Positions 42,451-55,002 of a stretch of 64,000 nucleotides of DNA are shown here, piece after piece (position 1 is the first letter of the stretch; each line of letters opens with the position of its first letter). The DNA comes from Lepidostoma basale. Its lineage: Eukaryota > Arthropoda > Insecta > Trichoptera > Lepidostomatidae. The notes below the pieces were generated by a model, which made no database searches, had not been told where the DNA came from, and was given only the letters and a program-made list of their open reading frames with translations. The stretch is from positions 854,501-918,500 of the forward strand of contig JAHDVF020000208.1 of the NCBI GenBank assembly GCA_022606425.2, read 5' to 3'. Made by a program: the position numbers and the translations under genes.

Positions 42451-42682
42451 ACGCCCTTCGTGGCAGAGTAGCAAGAGCTATGACTGCCATACTGAAGTTT
42501 TGATTCCCGGCAATAGCAGTGTGATTGTTACATTGTCATCAGTCTGGTGTAGAATTCACGTGACAGTAAAATGGTAGATCACATGTATCACATGTCATGA
42601 GCATCAATATAAATAGCTGAAAATAGCTGATAAAAAGCTGATCATGTACAGCGATTGGGCAAAATAATAATAAAAATAAATA
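42451..42682 (+). mobile_element. tRNA-type SINE (copy 4)
   Basis: The only sense copy: CCCTTCGTGGCAGAGTAGCA (A box), GTTTTGATTCCCGGCAATAG (decayed B box), GTCTGGTGTAGAATTCACG, CACATGTCATGAGCATCAAT, then a partly duplicated AATAGCTGA and an AATAATAATAAAAATAAAT tail. Confidence 0.88.
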
Positions 42683-44055
42683 TTGGGAGAATAAAAACGC
42701 AAGTAAATAAAATGGAATATTACCTAAATAAATTACAAATTACAGCTGCAAACCAATTCCAGGATTGAAACTTTCTAGCAAAACTAAATAACAAAACATC
42801 GAAACTAAAAATAGCTGTTCTAAAGAAAAGCTCACTAAATTATTCGGGGTCGCACTATGAAGGTTAAAGTTCCAGGATCATATCATATATTTATGGGGCT
42901 CTAGCAGTTTGGTCCTTGTTATGACCCGAGTCCTTTCTCTTAGTACAATTGATTATTTAGGACAAGATTAGTACGAGAAAATCGCTTGCAAACGGATTTA
43001 GAATAAAATTTTAATATTTAAACATGCGAATATATACGTAGGTAAATTTCTAGTATTGGTCAGCTTTTCCATATTTTGTCATCTTAATTTTTTTAAATCA
43101 AATTTTCTTTTCACACTCCGAATAAGCTCCAATAATACCAAATTTATATAGGTTTTATTTTTATCTGCTAAACAGAATATTACTATGCCTCAATATCATA
43201 AATATGTTCATCAAATTTAAAAAATCACATTAAAAAAATATTTCTATTTTTTATATTACAAAGTCGATGAAAAAAATCACCTGCTTAATATGCGTATTAT
43301 CGATAAAATAGAAATCCTTTTAAGAACACTTAAAAAATTATAAAACTTTTTTTTTCTACTAAAACAAAGATTTTTCATTTTTGACGAATACTCCTTAGAT
43401 ATAATAATTCAATACACAATAATATTCAAATTTCCCTTCTTGACATGTTACAAATGAAACATAAATCTAATTAATTTATTTCAAAACTGCATTCTTTCCA
43501 AAAATAATATCAAGTTCGTTTTATTCAAAATATACATACAGCCCATAAATAAATATAGATTAAATCACATGTTAATGCTATATGGGTAGCTTTTTTTAGC
43601 TTTGTTTAATATGATTTGTTCTATGATTTTTTTTAATAGAACCACGACCCGCCTCTGTCTCTTTGCTGCAACTTGATGAATCAGCGGTAAAAAGTTGTGT
43701 TTATGTAATCAGCAATGGGCGTAGCGGCTCCACACAAGAGATGCTGATTGCTCCCCACTCAGAGGAGATGTACCACCATAAATCCATCTAAATTACATGA
43801 TACCCGGACAGATATTTGGCGGAGGGCTTCCAGGGGGGTGGAGATGTTCAGTCAAATGATTTTACGGTGAAACTGGGGGACAGGTCCGCCATAAGATGTT
43901 ATTATAACTTTATCTGTCATAGTATTTAATATACATTCAAATACATTACTATGGTAGTTCTTGTTAGCGCATACATAAATATGTAATAGGTTTATATATT
44001 GTTGAAGAAAATGTATCTTTTTAGGCTCTCTTTAAACAGTAAATGAAACACTGTA
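42683..44055. other. Intergenic stretch with GC-richer island at 43630-43890
   Basis: The island (GGGCGTAGCGGCTCCACAC, CTGATTGCTCCCCACTCAG, GGAGGGCTTCCAGGGGGGTG) has no repeat partner in the window and no open frame. The rest is AT-rich. Confidence 0.3.
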
Positions 44056-44345
44056 GATGGAAGCATCTGTAGCTTCCGAAACTAGTCGTGTAAAATATAA
44101 AACTCAAGTGGTGAAAAACAAGTGTTTCATTTACAATTTAATCATGTCCTACCACAAAGTGAATGCCGAAACAATAAATAACATCTCTGTAAACTTATCG
44201 TATTTCCTAATAATAAGTTATTTTTCATTAAAACACTGTTTTTCCACTTTTATAAAACAAATTCAGTAGTTGGTAAAACAGTGGTATCATAAAAAAAACA
44301 TCGTTAGTATGTAATTCCATGGTGTAGACGCCTTAAGTTATTTCC
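44056..44345. repeat. Dispersed repeat, CTTCCGAAAC / GACGCCTTAAGT type
   Basis: GTAGCTTCCGAAACTAGTCG and CAAGTGGTGAAAAACAAGTG on the left and ATTCCATGGTGTAGACGCCT-TAAGT on the right echo the units at 10577 and 10778. AAACACTGTTTTTCCACTTT at 44231 is the inverted form of the same motif, so this copy contains a foldback. Confidence 0.5.
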
Positions 44346-44601
44346 TAAACTATTTTCATTTCTCAAATTGTATTTTTAGTACTTTTGCGTTGGCCGAGTT
44401 TTTTTTTTACAAAAATTATCTATTTTTTAAATATATTTATTTTAAAATACAATGTCAATATCTGGATAGAATATTTTGCTAGCTTATAAATGATTAAAAT
44501 AAGCTTTTTTAAATATGTTTGTTAATATTCAAGATGAGTTGGGAGTTTGTTGTGGGGAAAAATAGATAACTCGTTAGATTTTATGAGTTTGGTGGATTAA
44601 G

Positions 44602-44756
44602 ACTAACTTAACTAACTAACTAACTAACCATTACGCCGTCTTCTCGAAGGGGTACGCAGAAAGAATTGACTGCCACATTTTTCTTTCCTGACATATTTCT
44701 TTCGCTTCCTCAACATCATGTCATGCACGTGCGTCGATTTCTCTGACTCCTCACAT
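44602..44756 (-). mobile_element. LINE-A fragment (copy 11)
   Basis: Five CTAA-type units (44609-44627) then the complement of the LINE-A 3' end: CGAGAAGACGGCG, CAGGAAAG..., EEAKEIC-like and RRACM region, ending at CTCCTCACAT. About 45 codons, decayed, with an ATT deletion at the TRCMN position. Confidence 0.82.
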
Positions 44757-47599
44757 AAAACAAGACAAACTTAACCATAATAACACGAAATACACGCCTT
44801 TAACTATTATATACTTAAACTTGAGTATTAAAAGGTTTTTAATAAGCTATATTAAATATTTGCCATAAATTGTTTAATATTAAATGCATGTTTTAAATAT
44901 TGCAATTTATACATTATAACATGAATTTTGACCTATTTTTCAACTAGTAAATATCGTGATAATATAACAGTTTATTATAAAATCCCTTCAATGTGTTTTT
45001 GCTGACAAACACCTCGTAATTTAATAACCCTACCGCCGACTCTGAGGGTGATATCAGCGCCGGCTGAAAGTTTGTCGTCGAGGGCGAAAAGTTTGTCGCT
45101 TTGTATGATGTGTGATTGGAGGTGGGAGCTTGCGCATTTGTGGGGTCCCTCTATAATATGCGAAATTCAGAGAACTCCCGTTTGATATAATTTTCAACCA
45201 TTAATGGCGTTTCGATGTTTTCCCTTTAATCATAATTTCCTAACAAGTGGTTTTTGTTTCGTTTCTGGAAACGTATATGCGTTCATCGACGGCAATAATT
45301 ATTATTGATTAAAAGGAAATGCGCTGGAGATGTGGTCTAGTGTGTAATTATAACCAGTACAACCTTTGTACTTTGCTATGCATCGCGAGACGAGGAAAAA
45401 CTGAATAGAAGAGAATTAACATTTGTTATTTTACACTTACATAAAAATTATAAAGAAGCATTTTATATGTTTGAGCACATTTATAAATATATTCGTCAGG
45501 GGCCGATGATACATTTTTTATAAGAATTACAAACGTAATTCAGTGCAGGCTATTGAAATTTCTTCGTAGTAGTTCAATATGACTACGAAAATAATTTTTA
45601 ATTATCTTTATTGAATCTTTTTTTTCTGTTTTATTTATCTTTCTATTCTCGACCGGTTTCGGCACTTGATGTGTCATAATACTCGGGGCACCTTAATTGT
45701 CTTCAAAACATTTCATTGGTATAAACAAAGTAGAATATAACAAAGTTTTTAAATAATTTACATAAGGTTGAATACAATTCTGACCCATAAATTCAATATT
45801 CAATGTGAGGTTTCTATATATTTTATGTTGTATTTTGAGTATATAATCAGATATATTTTAAACAAAATTTTAATATACCTTTATTGTGATTCAGGACAAA
45901 TAATAGTTCCTTCAAATGAAATAATCTGAGATATTTTGTAGCTGAACTTACGAGTATGTTAAGAGAATACAAAACTATTAAACATTGAAACGTTAAAACA
46001 TAACTCATTTATAAAATGTCTACTTATTGACACTTTATTTACTGCTGGCCGTTCTTTTATAATACAATATATTGTATTTAACAATGTTATCGTTCAATGT
46101 ATTGAATGTATCAAAAAATTTAATATCGAACACATTTTCGTTTGATTTTCGAACTAAATGTAATTTTAAAGTTTTGTTCAACTGTTTTATTTGTTTCGTT
46201 TTACGGTTTTCCCGTTTCCATGACAGGGAGTTGGGGCAGGATATTTCTCGGTGATTTTCAATTTTAGTGAAAACAATCAGTGGCGAGGGGTCCCGAATAG
46301 GGCGCCCTGCTCTGCGGCTTTCCCCACCCCAGTACTGCTCGCCAATTATCCCCTACATGTTGTACGTATGCACATTTCGGTTTATTTGTACAAATAAAAT
46401 GAGTTGTTACAAATTACATACAATGTTTTCATTCCTTGGAAAAACACAAAGCAAACTCGAATGCTGTTTTTGTAGATCAATGAATTAATTAATTGTAAAT
46501 GTTCGGTGCTGCGATCAAAACTCAATTCGGAATATATCGATTATTTGAAATACAATATATTGTCTAGGGAAAAAAGTGCTTGGTTTTTAGTCTGGGGAGT
46601 GTATTCGTTTCTTACGATGTCGAGAACTTTCCTCATTTTCACATTTGGAAGTTTAACAACGAATTATTTATTATAATATATAATTTAGTAAAAAACGAAA
46701 ATGCATAGGTGGATGGCTAAGGTTTTTGTTTTGTACAACTCCAATATAAAATCATACGTGATTTACAATTTATAAAATATTTTCTATTCCTTTAAATTCT
46801 AATTAAACTTAAAACTGCCGCAATATCAAATAAATAACGCTGGTGTTTTCATTATTTTTTTTAATTTACTGCTTTCAAAACATAAACTTTGTTGAAACAA
46901 AAAGTCGTAATTGTGTATGAAAAACTTTAAAACCGTAATGTAAATTTAACGTTTATTGGCGACTTTCCACATTTCCCATCCTACGTTGCTAGTATACACC
47001 AAAGTGAAAGTATTTTGTATGGCGCCCTGGCAAACTACCCTTGGCGCCTAACGTTAACTTGAATGTTACGGTATATTCACGGACTATTAAATTTCATACA
47101 AGTTTGAGGTTCTCAGTAGAAAAGTTTTAAAAAAATATTATTTTTCCAAATCAATATTTTTTTATGATTTTAGTTTTATTTGATAAATATGTTTTTGAAA
47201 AATAAGTGTAATTGAACAATATTTTTAAATGTAAATAATTGTAAAATAAGAAATTGTTTTATTTATAAAAAAAAAAAAAATCTATTTTAATAATATCAAT
47301 TAGTAATAATGATTCCAGTTACGAATAATCTGTGTTACGGAATCATTGAACAATGTTTTTTTTTAAATATTGGATGTTTGTTTTTTGTTGGATGTTGAGA
47401 AAGGGTGGGATTTTATGTATACTTCAAAATCAGAGAGTGCAAAGAGCATTTTCCGGGCGAACCGCGAAAGCACGATCTTCTAAATTCGCGCCGGAGGCTG
47501 CACTTTGGCTCTACTAAACTGCCCATTGCTAAATAGCTAACTGATAAGTGAACTTTTTAGACCGACTATTGATTTAATAAATAATTTAAAAAGTTCATA
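44757..47599. other. Long intergenic stretch
   Basis: AT-rich. GC-richer patches at 45025-45170 (CGCCGGCTGAAAGTTTGTCG, CGAGGGCGAAAAGTTTGTCG: AAAGTTTGTCG repeated), 46270-46360 and 46970-47060. 46720-46755 resembles the flank of the 22.1 kb palindrome. 45648-45710 holds CCGGTTTCGGCACTTGATG-type sequence seen in other foldback elements. No gene recognised. Confidence 0.35.
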
Positions 47600-48093
47600 A
47601 ACTAACTAACTAACTAACTATCACGCCATTTCCTCGGAGGGGTAGGCAGAGAGGATGGATCGCCACAATGTCCTGTCCTGGCAAACCTCTCGGGATTCCT
47701 CTACATTCATACATCGTACCATGCACGCACGTCGATTATTCCGACTTCGAATGTGGCCGCCTTTTAGTAATTGATTAATTTGGTCATGCCATGTTTTCCT
47801 CGGTCGTTCTCTGCTTCTTTTCCCACTCACGCTGCTCGTGTACAACTTTTTAACCATTCTACTCTCATTCATTTGTTCCATATGTCCAAACCATCTCAGG
47901 GATCCTTTTTTAATTTAATTCATGTAGCAGTCATCTGCCTTACATTTCTTTCTTATTTCATCGTTCGGTATTCTATCACACAAAGTTTTCCCGCACATTC
48001 TTCTTAGTGATCTCATTTCTACGGCGTTTAGCCTGCTTTCATCCTTCTTTTGCCAGCTCCAAGCTTCACTTCTATACATGAGGGTTGGCACAA
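47600..48093 (-). mobile_element. LINE-A copy 12
   Basis: Minus strand: YRSEAWSWQKKDESRLNAV, EMRSLRRMCGKTLCDRIPN, then (after a frame change) RWFGHMEQMNESRMVKKLY, RSRERPRKTWHDQINQLL, KGGHIRSRNNRRACMVRCM, NVEESREVCQDR, AYPSEEMA-stop and the (GTTA)n tail. The NESRMV, SVSGKRSRER and GGHIRS residues group it with copy 6. One frame change near 47900. Confidence 0.92.
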
Positions 48094-48850
48094 AAAAATA
48101 CATTAATTGGCACTAAATTAATCATCAGTAAAATCTTTATTTTTGATGGCTAAATTAAAGGCGTATATGAGGAGTGAAACTTTTTTGTGTGTGGGGTGTA
48201 TTTTCACTGTAGATTATCCCAGTTTCTTTTACGTTAGTATGGGATTTAGCTGAAAATTATGGTGTCAGAAAGCTACGGCGGGCGCGTAATTTACGCGATG
48301 GATATGCGTGTTATTATCGTGTTTGGGATTTGTTCATTACGTACTTGTTTGCGGTTAATCTTGCGGAAATCGGGCCTACAGCGCGGTCTAGTGAGGCACC
48401 CCGCCGAGTGATACATTCTCCGCGGCCGAAAATTTTATTCGGATTCCCTAGCGCGTAAGATTCGTCATATAAATCTTCGGTTTCGTAGTTTCGCTCGGGT
48501 ACGTGTGATCATTACTTCATGGAATAATTGCTCTGAAATAATTTATATTTTGGCAACATTAAATAACAACAGTACGTTATTTTAGATCAACTGCGTATAT
48601 CGCTGGAAAAAAAAAACATAAAATACATGGGACATGGGTTCAAGCCTGGACACGATCAGATTCCTTCTTCATAATAATGAGTTTTTTTCTGCTCACATTG
48701 AAGATTGTGAAATAAATTCTAATAACATTGATGTAAATCCTTGATATTAGTATTGAAAAAAAAAGGTCTCCAGTTTAGAAAGGGGTTTTAAGATAATCAA
48801 ATAATTTTACAAAAATCTCATGATGGAAAATAATTATATAAAATGGAAAA
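48094..48850. other. Intergenic stretch with GC-rich island at 48270-48520
   Basis: The island (CTACGGCGGGCGCGTAATTT, AGGCACCCCGCCGAGTGA, CTCCGCGGCCGAAAATTTTA) is CpG-rich and single-copy in the window. The flanks are AT-rich. No ORF of note. Confidence 0.35.
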
Positions 48851-49215
48851 TATATAAGAAGTGAATGCAGAGCGAATAAAAATGTTATGAATAATAATAT
48901 AATGAATTGATAATTAAGATTATTTTGACACATAGAAAGAATGATTGAAGAAATAATGGTAAAAAAGGATATGTTAACGATGTAAATGGAATTTGAAAAA
49001 GTAGAAAACCGAGGAAAATATAGCACGGTCAAATATATCACACATGGAATGTCGTCTCGTGAGTCTAAGAAATCGACGTGCGTGCGTAACACGATGTATG
49101 AATGTTGAGGAATCGAGAGAAGTATGTCAGGAAAGAACAACGTGGCGGTCCATTATTTATGCCTTATGCCTACCCCTTCGGAGAGACGGCGTGTTGATTA
49201 GTAAGTTAGTTAATT
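48851..49215 (+). mobile_element. LINE-A copy 13, decayed
   Basis: Plus strand, frame-broken: RSECRAN, ERMIEE-MVKK, YVNDVNG, RKPRKI, RRACVTRCMNVEESREVCQE, then AYPFGETA-like residues and GTGTTGATTAGTAAGTTAGT. The segment GCCTTATGCCTACCC shows a small internal duplication. Confidence 0.82.
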
Positions 49216-49242
49216 GAACAGAAAGAAATAGAAAAACATAAG

Positions 49243-49665
49243 AAAATATTTTTTTTTAAAAATACAGCATACTTCGGAGGATACCTCCATCTTCAAGTGT
49301 TAATATATAATTAAAACTAAACAAAGAAAGACTAATAAAAAAAACATTCCCATTCCCATTCCCAATCATATGCAAATTAATCATTTATTAATTTCTATAT
49401 AAATTATTTATTTTCAAATGTATGTTTTTTTCTAAATTACAATTTTATATTTTTATATTACGAGTATCATTATACATTATTATTGTTTATTATTATTAAT
49501 AAGTTCTTACTGATAAAAAATATTTTTAAGTACCTTTAATAACTAGCCCAGTTTAATTTTTAAATTTAAATTATTGTATCGAATTTTATGATTAGTTTTT
49601 ATTATATATTTACACCTTAAGATGGAGGTATCCTCCGAAACATGTCGTGTTTTTTTAAATATTTT
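49243..49665. mobile_element. Foldback element with TCGGAGGATACCTCC arms
   Basis: The left arm (ACTTCGGAGGATACCTCCAT-CTTCAAGTGT) and right arm (ACACCTTAAGATGGAGGTAT-CCTCCGAAAC) are complementary over about 35 bases, with TTTAAAA(A)ATA/TTTTTTTAAATATT outside. The arm itself contains the dyad GGAGGATACCTCC. The 300-base interior is almost pure A+T. No ORF. Related to 6430-6600. Confidence 0.8.
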
Positions 49666-51766
49666 TTAAAAATTTGTGGATAATAAACAAAAAAAAATTC
49701 AATTTCCTAAGAACTAAAAAAGTCTGGCGAAACCGACCACTGTCGAAATAAAGACGTAGTTCTTTAAAAAAACTCTTTTCATTTTTTTATTATTTAAAAT
49801 GAAATTCCATTCAGAGATCATCAGCAAAATCATTTGAGTAACACAATTTTTTTATTATTGTTTTTTTTTAATTTTTAGGGCGGTTGTTACCCTTTATTAG
49901 AAACGTGTTGGTTCTTAATAGATAAAAAAGTGTCGCGATTAAACAAAGTTATTGACTAATATATTAATTCATAATAAAGACGAATGTACTTGTATAATAG
50001 AAGATACGAGTATGTCAATATATCATTTTCCGTCTAAAATTTCACAATAATTTATGCTGTAAAAGCTTTTATTGTGATTTCGCACCCTGGGCGAGACTTC
50101 ATAACTTTACATAACAATTCAATTCACGCGCCGCGAAAGTCGTTATAATCACATGTTCCACATTTGTATTTCTTTTCTTCGGCGACCCTGACTAACAGCA
50201 AGCGCCCATTCACGGCTCGCTCTTCGGGCAGTAAGCTGCCGAACAATGGAAAGATGATCTCTCTCCATTGGGAGCTGGAAGAATGGACCACTCCACGGGC
50301 AAACACGTCCTTCAGTCTGTCAATAGGCATTAAATGGTTTACAAATGATCCGAGAGAATGCAACAATGGTCCACGGTATTTGTGAAAGAGAAATCTTTAA
50401 ACTTCGAGAGGTTTTAATGCATCTTATACACTTCGGTCTGTTCTAGATGAAGTGGATCGGTTTTATTCACCCCTGGGAATCCGAGAAACTACTGAAAAAT
50501 CTCTCTTTTTTCTTTTGTGTTGATTTCTTTTATGGGGATTTTATTGAGAATAAAGCATCCGTTCGAAGCAGATGTTTACCTACGCGTTCATTGAGCTTTG
50601 AGTATCGATGCTACAAATACCTGTATAGCTTTCTTATTAGGGTACGTACGGCACGAAGCATAAAGTATTCACCATTCAAACATGTCCTTAAAGAGAATAA
50701 TACATTACTATTTGTTGTATAACGTCCGTCATGATATAATAAATTATAATCGTATCATTTTAAATACCTATTTAAAAATATTTTATTTTCTAAAAAATTA
50801 CATTGATTTAATTTTCATATCCAGGTGTAGATACGGCGGTTACTTTTTTCTTTTCTCGGTTGGTAACTCAAAATGTTAATGTTATTTATAACTACTACAC
50901 TAAGTGAAATCTTCAGTGAAAAACGAACTAAATATTTTTTAAAAATCTATTTATCCAAATACCTACATATCATACTCATATATACGATTATTATCGTCTA
51001 TTATACGTAATATGAGTATATACCCGTTTTTTACACTAAATAACATTTTTTAAATGTTTTTTTGAGACGATATTCATTTAAATTACATCATTAAAACTTT
51101 ATTTTTGTTATGAATCATTAGCTCTTCTGTATTTTTAATATATTTTATTTTCTTTTATGCATATTCTTTTACACAATGCATATAATAAACAATATAATAA
51201 TATGTACAGTATGCAATATAATAAACACAAATAACAGGTAGACTAGATTTTTTTGTACATTGATTAAACGTGTATAAAATGGATGAATTCGTTGTATTAG
51301 ACGAATCAAAGAAGAATAAAAGTTAATGTTTCATTTATATTTATATTTATCAGCGAAAGAAATTACAAGACGATAATAAACATGTCGTACCTGAAACATG
51401 CAGAACAACTGGAATATTTTGTACTTTTGTGTATTCTCCCTTTGTTATGCTAATAATTTAAAAGAAAGACAGTTGGCAGGCGACCTAGATGACGATTATA
51501 ACTAAACATTGCCGCATTTAAATGTTTATTTAAAACAAACATAGAATACAAAACACATCCAATGGCGTATTTCAAACAAACAGGCGGTCGTAATAAAAAC
51601 AAAATTATTCATAGGAGTCGAATTGTTTTCGCTTTATTATAGAAACATATGTTTTATTTTTTATGTTTCAATCCTAATGATTAGTTTGCACCAAAGTGCA
51701 ACAATTTTACTGGTTCCTCGCATGCTACTTGGGCCTTTCGTGTAGTAGTTTCCTATTGCTTTGGTT
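49666..51766. other. Intergenic stretch with unrecognised frame at 50124-50366
   Basis: A GC-richer block at 50090-50390 is open on both strands (minus, 80 codons: MLHSLGSFVNHLMPIDRLKD ... KKYKCGTCDYND; plus, 73 codons). No family recognised; the block is unique in the window. The rest is AT-rich. Confidence 0.3.
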
Positions 51767-51983
51767 ATTTTTATATACAACAGGTTATTTGTACCCAACT
51801 ACAGTACAGTAAACAATTTTTAGCTATTGATTCCTATTACAAATGATAGTTATCTTAGATTATTGTCACGTGAATTCTAACAAACTAAAGACATCGGGAT
51901 TTTTTTACACTCTCATCGCTGCAAATCGAACTAAGGACTTTCGGTATGGTAGTCATAACTGTTACCACCCCTGCAACGAAGGC
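51767..51983 (-). mobile_element. tRNA-type SINE (copy 5), decayed
   Basis: The minus strand keeps the TTCGTTGCAGGGGTGGTAAC head, AGTTCGATTTGCAGCG (B box with changes), AGAATTCACGTGACAATAAT and a short A-rich end with ACAACAGG on the plus strand. The most diverged of the five. Confidence 0.82.
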
Positions 51984-52696
51984 CGTAATTTTTGTAATGA
52001 AAAAATATATGTCTTATATTTAAGTATTTTTAATACTTATTTCACTGTTTTAAACAGCGTATTAATATGACGACTGGATTCGTTTGTCATAAAATGTATT
52101 CTCAAATCTGGCCAAGTACTTCTCTCGATCATGTTGCTGAAATCAAGTTTTATAAATATATTTATCCTGGCACAGCCTATTTAGATGCTTGCAAATATTT
52201 ACATTTACCCATTTATATATAATTATTTATATATTTTGAAAAAAAAAACTTTGGTTATGCATATAGAAGTCTAGGGTGACTTCCCTCGATGACATTTTTT
52301 TTGCGCAACAGAAAGGCAAGGCAAGGAGACATCTGAATAGCGGCTACTTGAAACGAGAGTGCGTGGCGTTCTGTGCGCGTGAGTGGGCCCTCCAGACTGT
52401 ACAAGGACCCGAGTCAATGGGTCCTTTAGGACACCTTGGAGATCCCGTATTTGATAAACAAAACCCACTGACCCACGTGGGTGCGACGAAAAACCGATTC
52501 CCGCTACATTTTTCTTATTTGGAAACGTACCTTTTATGTCATACATATAAATTATTATAAAATTTTCGTTAATTTAATTATCAAACGTATGACTTTTTCA
52601 TCCTACCTTATAAAGTTTTTAATTGCCTGAAAACACTGCTGTTAATTTGTCTCAGTTAAGATGACAAGTCTATTTACAAACTCGAGAAACACAATG
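51984..52696. other. Stretch with a GC-richer block at 52265-52510
   Basis: The block is open on both strands (plus 94 codons, MTSLDDIFFAQQKGKARRHL; minus 91 codons, containing GGPTHAHRTPRTLVSSSRYS). Neither is recognised. ACCCACGTGGGT at 52470-52481 is a perfect palindrome around an E-box CACGTG. It may be a gene or element relic. Confidence 0.3.
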
Positions 52697-52826
52697 CCCA
52701 TGTTTAATAAGAATGAAAACGTCTTTTTTTTAGAAGTTTTATTATATTTTATGTGAATGACATTTTTCGCTTGTCTAAGGCATTGTCAAATGTCATTTGA
52801 TATGACATTTGATAGTTTATGAGGTT
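52697..52826. mobile_element. Foldback MITE, TTAATACGAATG family (copy 6, half)
   Basis: TTTAATAAGAATGAAAACGT, TTTTAGAAGTTTTATTAT, GAATGACATTTTTCGC, AAGGCATTGTCAAATGTCAT, TTGATATGACATTTGATA. The left half and centre are present; the right arm is lost. Confidence 0.72.
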
Positions 52827-55002
52827 TACATCATTGTTAAAGAAACAATCAATAGAATTCACGTACTTTTTTTAACTAACTAAACTAACTTCAATGATTT
52901 AAATCAATGTTATTATAATTCATTACACAATTTCCAAACTTAGCCGAAATAACCTGGATCAAATCCCAAGTCCCCTTGATCAGGAAGCAAGTATTATATG
53001 CCTTAGACTACAACCCTACACCTATTCGATGGCACCTGAAAGTCTTAATATACAGGTATTAAATTATATGTTTATTTTGAAAGCTTAATTCTTTTTAAAC
53101 GGACATACAATCCTAAAATGTATCTCAAATAATATGAATACCTATCTGAGTGCTAACTTTGATTAACCTTTCTTTAAAACATTCTTTCGTTCACAGTACA
53201 ATAATATAAATATTTTTCGATGTAAGTATTTAAAATTTGAATGCACGTAAATTTTCAGTTATGTCCTAAATGAGTGATATGATATATTCTTTTAAGTCTC
53301 ACTTGTACCAGATTTAAACTTTAATATTCCGAAAAGTTTTTGGATTCCAGTGATGTCCAAAGGTCAAAAATGTTCTCGAAGAATTACCTGAGAAAAAAAT
53401 GTGGTCCCTTTCTCATCTTGTCAACCCGGGCAGGTGTCGGACCCAGCGCACAAGGTTTCAATGTATGACATATGGTCTTGACGTAATGTGCTTTGAAGCG
53501 TGTTTACCTTTAAAATTAATGTGTTTGTGCTTTTAATTGAAAACACACACACGTTTCTCTAACAAGAGAAAAGTATTTTTGAAATATTCTTTTTGTACGA
53601 CATTCTGCTGTCAAAGACCTACAATGAACCAGAAATTTGTTTTACATCATTTTACGAGTCCTTATTAATATACAAATAGGTGAAACGAATTTTTTTGATT
53701 TCATTCCTTTTTATTAGAAAAGAAATGAGTATTTTTTTTGAAATAAGAACATTTAAACTCAATTATAGTAGTATTTTATTTAAAGTCATTTTAATTTTAC
53801 TGTTATTGACATAAAGTCATTTCATCATAATTAGTTCATTTAAATCGTTTGACATAACAATATTCGCAAAAATTATTCTTTTTTATCATTTGATTATTAA
53901 TCATACAATTGTTTACTAAAAGTTTTCGTTAAAAGTAAAAAAAAAACGTAATGACCATGGTAAGTACACAAAAAAGTGTCCGAAATATTTAATATGCAAG
54001 AAGAACTGTAACAAAACTAACTATGAAACAATTTTAACAAATTGACATTAACATTCATCATTCACAATTATATTTATATTATAATATACACGTCTGTGAG
54101 CAGTCACAAAAACTTCGTAAGCGCTTGGCGCGTATAGACCACTTAATGAGGTGTCGGTAGTAGCGCCTAGCGCGTATCCAGTAATCAACAAATACCTATA
54201 TTATAAAGTTTATTTATTAATAAGCTTAGGCTTGCTTTGTAAAAACAGTTCTATTCAATGAAAAATTATTTTAAATTGCAATTTTTAGAATATTTTTAGA
54301 ATGAAAAAAACGTAAATTTCATAAAAAGAAATGTTCACGGAGGCTTTCAAAGAATTTATCTTTACTCCTTTGAAAAAGGTGTTACAAAATATCAATCGTT
54401 ATCCTTCAATCTACACATTCATCACTTCTAACGTTTCGTGGAGGATAATGCGGTACCCGTGCTGGTACCCTAGATTCCACCGAAATCCGTATACGCTGAC
54501 TCGATATTATCTCCTCAGAGAGCGAGAGATGGTATTGATAGAGCACCCACGACTTATTCCGCACTCCAGCCACACTACCGAGATGCTGCTACCGACGAGG
54601 GAAGGATAATAAATCGACGGAATAAACGCAATGAAATCAACAAATTTGTACACCGTGAATTTTCATTTAAACAGTTCACTTCAAAAAATATTTTTTATAT
54701 TCTGATCAAATTATCCACTACTCGACAAGTAATTTTACTCAGTTATTTGATTTTTACATTTACATTTAAATTGTAATGTACGACAAACCATTTTTTAATA
54801 AAAGAATCATGTTATATTAAAATTGATATTAGTATAATTTTTTTTAAAATAGGCACATGGTAAAAAAAAAACTTACAATACATTATTCAAAAATCCATGT
54901 CTGGTTTCGTTGTTTTATTGATTTATTGAGTAATCATTTTATGTATTGAGGAAACGGATAATCAACTATGTTAAAATAATTACAAAAGATAATATTAATT
55001 TT
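52827..55002. other. Intergenic AT-rich stretch
   Basis: TAACTAACTAAACTAAC at 52871-52887 looks like an isolated LINE-A tail without a body. The 92-codon frame at 54331-54609 (MFTEAFKEFIFTPLKKV...) is not recognised. 54095-54190 is a GC-richer patch with GGCGCGTATAGACCACTTAA and GCCTAGCGCGTATCCAGTAA. Confidence 0.3.

Noticed and set aside
52871..52887. Fourteenth LINE-A copy from TAACTAACTAAACTAAC
   Set aside because: Only tail-like units are present, with no body sequence; insufficient to call a copy.
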